From contig CAJTMW010000017.1 in the NCBI GenBank assembly GCA_910577275.1, positions 20,938-84,937 of the forward strand: a DNA stretch of 64,000 nt, in the 5' to 3' direction. The stretch is from an uncultured Lachnospiraceae bacterium (GTDB lineage: Bacteria > Bacillota > Clostridia > Lachnospirales > Lachnospiraceae). Of this stretch, positions 27,301-34,341 are shown piece after piece (position 1 is the stretch's first letter; each line of letters opens with the position of its first letter). A program made the position numbers and the translations under genes. Under the pieces are notes generated by a model, which had not been told where the DNA came from, ran no database searches, and was given only the letters and a program-made list of their open reading frames with translations.

Positions 27301-27677
27301 CGTCGGGGCCGCAGGAACCGGAAAAGGCGCTTTACTATAACGACCAGCCCTCGGACTTCATTTTCTATCAGGGACTGGCAAACCGGGAGCTTGGAAGGGA
27401 TGGGGTCGCAAGGAAGGCATATCATCAGCTTATGATTTTCGGGGAAAAGCATTTGTTTGACGAGGTATCCTACGATTTCTTCGCCGTATCGCTGCCGGAA
27501 ATCGAGGTTTATCAGGATGATATCGCCCTCCGCAATGTTCAGTACTGCAACTATTTACGGGCATTGGGGGCAATGGGCCTCGGGGAAAAGGAGAAGGCAC
27601 GGGAGCTGTTTGACGGGATTCTGGAAAAACAGGCGGACCATCAGGGCGCGCTTTCACACAGAGAAATGACACGATGA
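24360..27677 (+). CDS. DUF5107 / TPR-repeat protein
   Basis: Large protein of 1105 residues. The N-terminal ~360 residues form a DUF5107-type domain resembling galactose-mutarotase-like beta-sandwiches (VMVFPELGGRIQRAYDK, GGIEFNWPQHHRPSTYSP, FLWWANPAV). A linker with a small beta domain follows, and from about residue 460 the rest is a string of TPR-like helical repeats (NGYGLLLFKRGRVKESIPYF, MAHYYLGNLFYDKKQYGAA and others). No signal peptide is seen. Such proteins are regularly encoded beside glycosidases in gut Clostridia and Bacteroidota and are thought to act on or bind sugars; no reaction is established. AAAGGAGA precedes the ATG. Confidence 0.85.
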   Translation: MESKSSVKIWEELCTIPTYPVCPPEKSPLFIEKRAYQGSTGKVYPLPVTEKISDEKKDVAYRAVYLENEYLKVMVFPELGGRIQRAYDKTNGYDFVYYNHVMKPALVGLTGPWVSGGIEFNWPQHHRPSTYSPVDYTLSENPDGSCTVYVSETDKMYGTKGMAAISLYPGKAYIEIKGQLYNHTDLPQTFLWWANPAVPVNDNTYSVFPPDVNAVMDHGKRAVSTFPIATGEYYKCDYSAGVDISRYKNVKVPTSYMAAHSDFDFIGNYDEGVEAGLLHVADHHISPGKKQWTWGNGDFGRTWDRNLTDEDGPYIELMTGVFADNQPDFTWLKPHEEKTFVQYFMPYKGVGRVGNATKDAMVSLSKETDGRAVLKVYATAAYPRAEIRVTYDGKLLYEETADLSPASCHTVSFSVDDIGMIEKSACRVSVSCNGKTLVDYSVYEKHPEPIPSPAENMKAPEELKSTEELYLAATHLEQYRHATYEPADYYLEGLRRDKTDIRLNNGYGLLLFKRGRVKESIPYFEAAIRKQTWKTPNPYYGECYFNLGLALEAAGQEERAYDAFYKSTWSAETQSAGFFWLANLAARKGSYEEALAFVSKSLLQNWHNMKARTLKAAIMRKLGMDASGLLKESLEIDPLYMGCLYELAAGSSVQTAETAKESASWRIWKEKMRREAHNYLELSLDYIKAGFYGDALAILKACPNKNPMCRYYEGYACKKAGNFEAAKESFLAGEAADSDYCFPNRVEEIAILEAAVAMLDTAPMAHYYLGNLFYDKKQYGAATKHWEKAVSEKDSLAMAYRNLSIAYFNKEHDGEKAMAAMEKAFELDGAYPRFLLEYDQLAAKLNRSNETRLATLEAHKELVRARDDLYLRYITLLNCMGRYEEALGALQNHRFHPWEGGEGKVSAQYRFALIELSKQKLEKKQAAEALELLGATITYPENLGEGKLPNVPDNQAHYYMGVACRMLGDEEKAAEYFELAASGPQEPEKALYYNDQPSDFIFYQGLANRELGRDGVARKAYHQLMIFGEKHLFDEVSYDFFAVSLPEIEVYQDDIALRNVQYCNYLRALGAMGLGEKEKARELFDGILEKQADHQGALSHREMTR

Positions 27678-27767
27678 GAGGAATCGACGCGCGGACATTT
27701 GCATAAAGCGTATACGCGGCGGCGCGGCATGACCGCGGGCAAAGCGGGAGAGGGTAAGGAAAGAAGA

Positions 27768-30623
27768 ATGTTTTATTCATTAGAGGGTATCTGGCAGGCA
27801 GGCCTTGACGGGGGAATCAGCGGAGAAATAAAGCTCCCCGGCACCCTGGACGAAAACGGGCTTGGACATAAGGACGCGGGCGCCAATCAGTGGCACCCGG
27901 AAGCGGCTATCGGGAATGCGGAGGAGGGGTTTGACCCGGACGCTCCCATTGCCACAAGATTTACAAGAAAATTCACCTACGAGGGGGAGGCAAGGATGAC
28001 CAGGCGGATTTCCTTTCAGCCCCCAGAGGGAAAACGCATCTTTCTGGAGGCGGAGAGAGCAAGGTGCTTAAGGCTTCTGGTGGACGGAAAAGAGACGCCG
28101 GATTTTATTCCGGCCTCCATAACCACGCCCCACGTGTTTGAGGTGACGGGACTTCTTAACGGAGACAACGAACTGACGCTGCTTTCTGACAACAGCTATC
28201 CGGGGCTGCCTCACGATGCGATTGTCTTTTCTTCGGCTGCCACAGACGAGACCCAGACTAACTGGAACGGCGTTCTGGGCTATTTGCGCCTTCGGGTGGA
28301 GGAGCCGGTGTTTCTCTCCGCCGTGCGGGCATATCCTAAAGGGGAGGGGCTGACGGTTCGTGCGGAGATTGCGGCGGCGGAGCCTTACAGCGGAGCGCTG
28401 CGCGTCAGCTCCGATGCTTTAAAGGAGGCGGCTTCCGTGGAGGTAAACGTGCCTGCGGGAAAAAGCACAGTGGAAATAAAGGATATTCCGCTCGCGGAGG
28501 ATGTGCGGCGGTGGGACGAATATGAGGGAAATCTCTATGAACTTAAGGCGGAGCTTTCCGGCTTTTCGGAGAAAAGGATTACCTTTGGCGTGCGGGATTT
28601 CGGCGATGACGGAAAAGGGCGTCTTGCAATCAACGGAAGGACTTTCTTTCTCCGCAGCGAGGCAAACTGCGGGGAATTCCCGGAGACCGGGCGCCCTCCC
28701 ATGACGGAGGAGGAATGGCGGACGGTTTTGGAAACCTACAAATCCTACGGTATCAACTGTATGCGCTTCCACTCCCACTGTCCCCCGGAAGCGGCTTTTA
28801 CCGCGGCGGATAAGCTGGGTATGATGATGCAGCCGGAGCTTTCCCACTGGAACCCGAAAAACGCCTTTGAGCCGGAGGACTCCTTTGCCTATTATCAGAC
28901 GGAGCTGGAACAGACGATTCTCATGCTGGCAAATCATCCCTCCTTTGTGATGCTGACACTTGGAAACGAGCTGTGCACCGGAAAAACCGGGCACGAGCGC
29001 ATGAGCCTTCTGCTTGACAAGGCAAGGGCGCTGGACGATACCCGGCTTTATGCCAACGGCTCCAACGTGCATTACGGAACCATCGGCTGTGACGGCGACA
29101 GTGATTTTTATACCTCCCAGTCTTATTTCCGGGAGCCTCTGCGCGGAATTTTTGCGGGAATGCCGGATTTGATGGAGCGGGAGGAGAAGCGCGCCGCCGC
29201 GGAGAGCCGGGAGCAGACAGCAGAAGGAGATGAGGGGAAGGAAGCAGAAAAGCAGGAAGATGCAAAAAACCGGGAACAGATGCAGAGCGAAGGGAAAACT
29301 GCCGCGCCGAAGGCAATCAGAATTAAGGGGTACATTAACAACCAGTATCCCAATGCCCGGACGAATTACGATGCGTCCATGGAGAGTCTGCGGAAGGACT
29401 TTAAAAAACCGGTTTTCAGCTTTGAGGTAGGGCAGTTTGAAGTGCTTCCTTACTTTGAGGAGCTTAACGATTTCCAGGGAGTTTCCGACCCGGCAAATTA
29501 CCGCCTGATTCAGAAAAAAGCGGACGGGCTGGGCCTCTTAAAGGAGTGGAATAAGTATGTGGAGGCTACGGGAGAGCTGTCCCGGATTGGCTACCGGGAG
29601 GAAATCGAGGCGGCTATGCGGACGAAGGAGCTGTCGGGGATTTCCCTCCTGGGACTGCAGGATTTCCCCGGACAGGGAACGGCTCTTGTGGGGATGCTGG
29701 ACTCCCACTTAAAGCCCAAGCCCTTTGACTTTGCAAAGCCGGAAGCGTTCCGGGCGTTTTTCCGGGACTGTCTGCCGCTGGTGCTTCTGGAGAAATATAC
29801 CTATGAGGCAGGCGAAGTGCTGCAGGCCGATATTCAGGTGGCAAATTTCGGGAAGAAGAATCTTAGCGGGGAAATCCGGTATGAGCTGAAAGGAAGCGGT
29901 ATTTATATAGAAGGAACTCTGCCGGAGGCAAATTGTCCGGCAGGTGAAAATACCATGGCCGGCAGGCTTTCTATTCCCCTTGCAGGAATTGAAAAGGCAG
30001 TCCGTCTGGATTTGACTGTCTGTGTAAAGAGCGGGGAAGAGATTTTCAATACTTACCCTGTCTGGGTTTATCCGAAGACGGAACCGGTCTGCCCGGAAGA
30101 TGTGTATGAGACGAAATGCCTTGACGATAAGGCAAGGGAGGTTCTGGCAGCGGGAGGGAAGGTATATCTGTCGCCGGATTCCACGCCGGAAGCTCTGCCG
30201 AACTCCATTCAGGCACAGTTTACCACGGATTTCTGGTCTGTGGGGACTTTCCCGATGCAGGAGGGCGGAATGGGACAGCTGATTGACGAGACGCACCCTG
30301 TTTTTGAGGACTTTCCTACCGAGTTCCACACCAACTGGCAGTGGTGGCCCATGGCAGACCAGAGGGCGGTCATTCTGCCAAAGATGATGAAATCCATTGT
30401 CACGGAGATGGACAGCTATGCTTATATGCGTCCGATGACGCAGCTTCTGGAATGCCGCTGCGGAGGAGGACGGCTGCTTTTATCCTCCATGGGGCTGCAG
30501 AATCTTTTGCAGTATCCGGAGGCAAGGGCGCTGCTTTCATCCATTTACCGGTATCTCGCATCGGAAAAGTTTGCGCCGGAGCAGGAGCTGGCGCCGGAGA
30601 CGGTGGCGGAGCTGGTGAGATAA
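27768..30623 (+). CDS. GH2-family glycoside hydrolase (beta-galactosidase-like)
   Basis: Protein of about 951 residues. The GH2 layout is seen: an N-terminal jelly-roll (SLEGIWQAGLDGGISGEIKL), an immunoglobulin-like domain and a barrel. Glu401 in LTLGNELCTG fits the acid/base and Glu553 in VFSFEVGQFE the nucleophile; a C-terminal beta region follows. Between them, at about residues 468-518, lies an almost purely charged run of Glu, Lys, Arg, Gln and Ala that is not expected in the barrel. The start is ATG 27768 with TAAGGAAAG before it; an upstream in-frame ATG at 27699 adds an unlikely basic stretch. The enzyme is cytoplasmic and probably follows DUF5107-TPR on one transcript. Confidence 0.87.
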   Translation: MFYSLEGIWQAGLDGGISGEIKLPGTLDENGLGHKDAGANQWHPEAAIGNAEEGFDPDAPIATRFTRKFTYEGEARMTRRISFQPPEGKRIFLEAERARCLRLLVDGKETPDFIPASITTPHVFEVTGLLNGDNELTLLSDNSYPGLPHDAIVFSSAATDETQTNWNGVLGYLRLRVEEPVFLSAVRAYPKGEGLTVRAEIAAAEPYSGALRVSSDALKEAASVEVNVPAGKSTVEIKDIPLAEDVRRWDEYEGNLYELKAELSGFSEKRITFGVRDFGDDGKGRLAINGRTFFLRSEANCGEFPETGRPPMTEEEWRTVLETYKSYGINCMRFHSHCPPEAAFTAADKLGMMMQPELSHWNPKNAFEPEDSFAYYQTELEQTILMLANHPSFVMLTLGNELCTGKTGHERMSLLLDKARALDDTRLYANGSNVHYGTIGCDGDSDFYTSQSYFREPLRGIFAGMPDLMEREEKRAAAESREQTAEGDEGKEAEKQEDAKNREQMQSEGKTAAPKAIRIKGYINNQYPNARTNYDASMESLRKDFKKPVFSFEVGQFEVLPYFEELNDFQGVSDPANYRLIQKKADGLGLLKEWNKYVEATGELSRIGYREEIEAAMRTKELSGISLLGLQDFPGQGTALVGMLDSHLKPKPFDFAKPEAFRAFFRDCLPLVLLEKYTYEAGEVLQADIQVANFGKKNLSGEIRYELKGSGIYIEGTLPEANCPAGENTMAGRLSIPLAGIEKAVRLDLTVCVKSGEEIFNTYPVWVYPKTEPVCPEDVYETKCLDDKAREVLAAGGKVYLSPDSTPEALPNSIQAQFTTDFWSVGTFPMQEGGMGQLIDETHPVFEDFPTEFHTNWQWWPMADQRAVILPKMMKSIVTEMDSYAYMRPMTQLLECRCGGGRLLLSSMGLQNLLQYPEARALLSSIYRYLASEKFAPEQELAPETVAELVR

Positions 30624-30692
30624 AAATTTCGTCATATGTGAAAACGTCACGGAAGCGGGAAGCAATATATAATCAGCAAGTAAATATGGGAG

Positions 30693-30734
30693 CAAAATCG
30701 CGGTGTTTTCGGGAGAGGAAATGCCGCGATTTTG
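30693..30734 (+). terminator. hairpin after the GH2 gene, probable terminator
   Basis: CAAAATCGCGG (30693-30703) is the exact reverse complement of CCGCGATTTTG (30724-30734), 70 bp after the GH2 stop. The A-rich left and T-rich right ends fit an intrinsic terminator, although the T-run is within the stem. The gap 30624-31010 also holds the operator-like repeats and a likely promoter (TATACT at about 30877) for the next gene. Confidence 0.6.
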
Positions 30735-30772
30735 TCATTTCCAACTAATACCGTAATATGCAAGATGAAAAA

Positions 30773-30837
30773 TGTCCATCATTTTGCTGTGGAAAATGCC
30801 GGATTTTGGAGAGATACAGGAATATAGTCCATCAATT
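30773..30837 (+). promoter_or_regulatory. operator-like repeats upstream of the second transporter (site 2)
   Basis: TGTCCATCATT (30773-30783) repeats exactly a motif found between the AraC and DUF5107 genes. A second version, AGTCCATCAATT (30826-30837), lies 53 bp further on. GAGATACAG and AAGATACAG also repeat here, 31 bp apart. The block ends shortly before a -10-like TATACT. Direct repeats placed upstream of the -35 region are typical of AraC-type activators. Confidence 0.5.
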
Positions 30838-31010
30838 GGAAAGATACAGCATTTTACTTGTGTGAGATTGTGCTATACTGGTATTACGGAAACAAAAGAA
30901 GGCCTTCGAAATTTAAAGCCCCCGCAGTGTACTGACGGGGCATCTAATTTAACATTTTTAATTATGTCTTTTTAGAGATATAAAAGCGTAACAGTGAAAG
31001 GAGCAGTTTT

Positions 31011-32417
31011 ATGAAAAAGAAAATAATAGCAGTTATTCTGGCTTCGGCAATGCTGATAGCTTCTTTAAGCGCCTGCGGAAATTCAGGCGGAAGCAGCGAC
31101 AGCGGAAGCGCATCTTCGGGAAGCTCCGCCGCAGATACGAGTGCGGATGCGGGAAGTGAAAGCGCAGATACCGGAAGCGATACCCAGTCAGATGCCGGAG
31201 CGGCAGGCGGCGAGGAAATTACCCTGACGATTTGGGACTGGGACGAAGCTCATCTAAATCATATGACACAGTGGTATATGGAAAAGTACCCCAATGTAAA
31301 GATTGAAACGCTGGTAGTGGCGGCTACCGATTATTTCCAGAAATTCCAGAGCGCTGTAGCAAGCGGAAGCGGCGTACCGGATATTGTTTTGAGCGAGATG
31401 GCATACAGAGGAAGGCTTTTTGATTTGGGAGTTCTCGAGGACCTCTCCAAGGAGCCCTACAATGTGAAAGCTGAGGACATGTTTGACTTTGCCAACAGAT
31501 TAGGCGCGGGTCCGAATGGAGAGCTGTACGGCGTCGAGCAGCAGATTTGTCCAAGCGGTTTTGCTTACAGACGGGATTTGGCAAAGGAATATCTGGGAAC
31601 CGACGACCCCGATGAGATTGCCGATATGATTTCAAGCTGGGACAAGCTCTTTGAGGTAGGACAGCAGGTAGTGGAAAAGAGCGGCGGCAAAGTGACAGTA
31701 TTTCCCGGTATGACGGTACTTAAAGATGTTTTAATCAATAAAAATGTAAGAGATTATATCGACGGCGACACCATTGATTTGACAGGACGTTACACAGATG
31801 TTCTGGAAACTGCAACCAAATTTAATCAGGCGGGAATCCTTGGAAAACAGGAAGATTCCACGCCGGCAATGGCAAACAGCTATGCGGCAGGCGAAGTTCT
31901 CTTTTATCCCTGCGCGCCCTGGAGCCTTAAGTGGGGCGTTGCAACAAATGACCCGGACGGTTCAGGCAACTGGGGACTGACCAAAGCTCCCGAGGACGGC
32001 TTTACATACGGCGGAACTTCCGTCAGCATTTACTCTGGCAGCGAGAACAAAGACGCAGCATGGCAGTATATTCAGGAAGTGTACTGCACAGGCGAAGGCG
32101 TGGAGGAAGCCTATAAGCAGTTTGGATTCATGACAGGCTTCAAGGCTCCTTACGAGAGCAGCGATTCCTATTTCTTCACGGAGAAAGGTCAGTATGACGA
32201 CTTCTTTGGCGGCCAGAATCTGGCGGATTATTTTATCAACAAGATTGCAATCACCACACAGGGACAGGTTCAGACCAAGCATGAGTCAAATGTGAGAACA
32301 GCGTTGACCAACGTTGCCACGCAGATGACAGGAAATCCGTCCATGACTACAGAAGAAGCCTTAGAGGCTCTTAAGACAGAGGTGCAGACCCTGATTCCGA
32401 ACGCTACAATAAAGTAA
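31011..32417 (+). CDS. CUT1 solute-binding lipoprotein (family 1)
   Basis: Sugar-binding lipoprotein of 468 residues. The signal peptide ends in the lipobox LSAC with Cys22, followed by a Ser/Gly/Ala/Asp-rich linker (about 23-65). The mature domain begins with ITLTIWDWDEAHLNHMTQWY and shows the family-1 pattern. It serves the two permeases that follow. The gap to the first permease holds a strong hairpin, which would make the binding protein more abundant than the membrane subunits. GAAAGGAG precedes the ATG. Confidence 0.93.
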   Translation: MKKKIIAVILASAMLIASLSACGNSGGSSDSGSASSGSSAADTSADAGSESADTGSDTQSDAGAAGGEEITLTIWDWDEAHLNHMTQWYMEKYPNVKIETLVVAATDYFQKFQSAVASGSGVPDIVLSEMAYRGRLFDLGVLEDLSKEPYNVKAEDMFDFANRLGAGPNGELYGVEQQICPSGFAYRRDLAKEYLGTDDPDEIADMISSWDKLFEVGQQVVEKSGGKVTVFPGMTVLKDVLINKNVRDYIDGDTIDLTGRYTDVLETATKFNQAGILGKQEDSTPAMANSYAAGEVLFYPCAPWSLKWGVATNDPDGSGNWGLTKAPEDGFTYGGTSVSIYSGSENKDAAWQYIQEVYCTGEGVEEAYKQFGFMTGFKAPYESSDSYFFTEKGQYDDFFGGQNLADYFINKIAITTQGQVQTKHESNVRTALTNVATQMTGNPSMTTEEALEALKTEVQTLIPNATIK

Positions 32418-32432
32418 TAGATGAATTGTCCA

Positions 32433-32461
32433 GGAAAGCTGCCGGAATATGGCAGCTTTCC
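32433..32461 (+). terminator. intercistronic hairpin between binding protein and permeases
   Basis: GGAAAGCTGCC (32433-32443) and GGCAGCTTTCC (32451-32461) form an exact 11-pair stem with a 7-base loop, only 15 bp after the binding-protein stop. It lacks a long T-run, so it may act as a partial terminator or an RNA-stability element. Further hairpins follow: GAAAGATTT/AAATCTTTC at about 32484-32504, and GTTTGTG/CACAAAC. Confidence 0.65.
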
Positions 32462-32581
32462 ATGTTTAAGAACAGGAGTAAGAGTGAAAGATTTTTCAAA
32501 TCTTTCCTCTGCAAGTTTGTGTCTGCGTTGCATTCACAAACCTGGGACGCGCAACAAAGCAGCGCAGAAACGAGGAAAAGT

Positions 32582-33514
32582 ATGAGCAGGAAGAAAAAAA
32601 GCGCATTACATAAAGTAAACAAATGGCCCTATCTGTTCAGCGCGCCGTTTTTGATTGCCTATTTTCTGTTCAGTCTGTATCCAATGCTTTATTCGCTGGA
32701 GCTGAGCTTTTTTGACTGGAACGGAATAGGGACCAAAACCTTTGTGGGGGTGCAGAACTATATCAATCTTTTTACCAAAGACCCTCTCTTTTTCAAATCG
32801 CTGAAAAATACGGTTATCCTGATGGCATTTTCCACGCCGATTACGGTATTTCTGGGGCTTACGGTAGCCTATCTTTTATTTGATATCGGCAGGGGAAAAC
32901 GGCTGTACCAGACAGTCAACTTTTTCCCCTATATCACAACGCCGGTTGCCATTGGTTTTATCTTTTCCTACCTCTTTGACTGGCAGTCGGGATATATCAA
33001 TAAAATTCTGGTGTGGCTGGGAATTCTGGACGAGCCCTTCTTCTGGCTGGGCAGCGAGACGGCCTCAAAGGTGCTTATCGTGGTAATGGTGGTGTGGCGC
33101 TGGCTGGGCTATTACATGACGATTTACCTGGCGGCAATGACGTCCATGCCCACAGAGGTCTATGAGGCTGCGGCGGTAGATGGGGCGAGCAATCTTAAGA
33201 TATTTACGAAAATCACAATTCCCATGCTGAAAGGCACCACAAGGTTTCTGATTATCACATCGGTCATCGGCGGGCTGCAGATGTTCGAGGAGCCAAAGCT
33301 TTTGTTCAGCGGCTGGGCGGCGCTTGGAAACGGACAGACCGGCGGGCCGGGCTACACAGCCCTCACTACGGTGTGGAAATTCTACAATGACTCCTTCAGC
33401 TTGGACTCCCGCCTTGGGTACGGCGCGTCCATCGCCTATACCCTGTTTGTGGTGATTATGCTGTTTACGATTGTGGGCTTTAAGATTAGCGGAAGGGGGA
33501 ACAAAAATGAGTAG
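32582..33514 (+). CDS. CUT1 ABC sugar permease (MalF-like)
   Basis: Permease of 310 residues with six hydrophobic segments. Typical MalF-side features are SAPFLIAYFLFSLYPMLYS in helix 1, LSFFDWNG after it, and the EAA loop YEAAAVDGASNLKIFTKITI. The start is ATG 32582, preceded by GAGGAAAAG; the frame is open further upstream to 32426 but that part overlaps the hairpin region and has no ribosome site. It overlaps the next permease by 8 bp. It imports the ligand of the upstream lipoprotein with an ATPase encoded elsewhere. Confidence 0.92.
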   Translation: MSRKKKSALHKVNKWPYLFSAPFLIAYFLFSLYPMLYSLELSFFDWNGIGTKTFVGVQNYINLFTKDPLFFKSLKNTVILMAFSTPITVFLGLTVAYLLFDIGRGKRLYQTVNFFPYITTPVAIGFIFSYLFDWQSGYINKILVWLGILDEPFFWLGSETASKVLIVVMVVWRWLGYYMTIYLAAMTSMPTEVYEAAAVDGASNLKIFTKITIPMLKGTTRFLIITSVIGGLQMFEEPKLLFSGWAALGNGQTGGPGYTALTTVWKFYNDSFSLDSRLGYGASIAYTLFVVIMLFTIVGFKISGRGNKNE

Positions 33515-34337
33515 GAGAACCAAAAAGAAAGTCATGGCGGCAGTCAAACAGATTCTGCTGATACTTATGACGCTGGTGATGTTTTTCCCCCTGCATATTG
33601 TATTTATCATGAGCACCTACTACAGCGAGGATATTTTCAAGGGAATGCCGGTTCTGCCGGGAAGCTACTTTGTGGAAAACTTTAAGATGGTGGTATCAAA
33701 GGGGTATTTTCAGGCTTACCTTAATTCCATTGCCGTGTCTGTAGCCTCCGTGCTTATCTGCGTGACGATTTCGTCTTTAATCGGGTTTGCCCTTGCCAAG
33801 TATGACTTTAAGGGAAAAAAAGCGATTTTTGCCTTTATTATGGCAATTATGATGATTCCGGGACAGATTTCCATGATTGGATACATGCTGGAAATGAAGA
33901 ACATGGGGCTTTTATCGACCCTTTTCCCGCTGATTTTCACCTGGGCGGCGTACCCTTTAGGGGCATTTCTTATGACCCAGTTTACCAGCGACGGCGTTCC
34001 CGACGAGCTTTTGGAATCGGCAAGGCTGGACGGCTGCTCCGAGCCGGGAATCTTTGTGAAAATCGTAGTGCCCTGTATCAAGCCGGGAATCATGACGCTT
34101 GCAACGCTGGTGTTTCTGGCATCATGGAATAACTATGTGCTGCCCGTTATCTTGATTAACAGGCAGGAGCTGTTCACCGTTCCGCTTATGGTAAACAGCC
34201 TGTCAAACGCTTTCCGCAGCGACTACGGAGCAATTATGTGCGCCCTTGGCCTGTCTGTACTTCCCATGATAGTGATTTTCAGCCTGTGTTCAAAGACGTT
34301 TATTAAAGGAATTGCCGCCGGAGCGGTGAAAGGATAA
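33507..34337 (+). CDS. CUT1 ABC sugar permease (MalG-like)
   Basis: Second permease of the importer, 276 residues. The EAA-type loop reads LESARLDGCSEPGIF with IVVPCIKPG, and the C-terminus TFIKGIAAGAVKG is typical of MalG-like subunits. The start ATG 33507 lies inside the end of the first permease gene (8 bp overlap), preceded by AAGGGGGA. The GH2 gene follows after only 4 bp, so transport and hydrolysis are coupled in one operon. Confidence 0.92.
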   Translation: MSRRTKKKVMAAVKQILLILMTLVMFFPLHIVFIMSTYYSEDIFKGMPVLPGSYFVENFKMVVSKGYFQAYLNSIAVSVASVLICVTISSLIGFALAKYDFKGKKAIFAFIMAIMMIPGQISMIGYMLEMKNMGLLSTLFPLIFTWAAYPLGAFLMTQFTSDGVPDELLESARLDGCSEPGIFVKIVVPCIKPGIMTLATLVFLASWNNYVLPVILINRQELFTVPLMVNSLSNAFRSDYGAIMCALGLSVLPMIVIFSLCSKTFIKGIAAGAVKG

Positions 34338-34341
34338 AACT

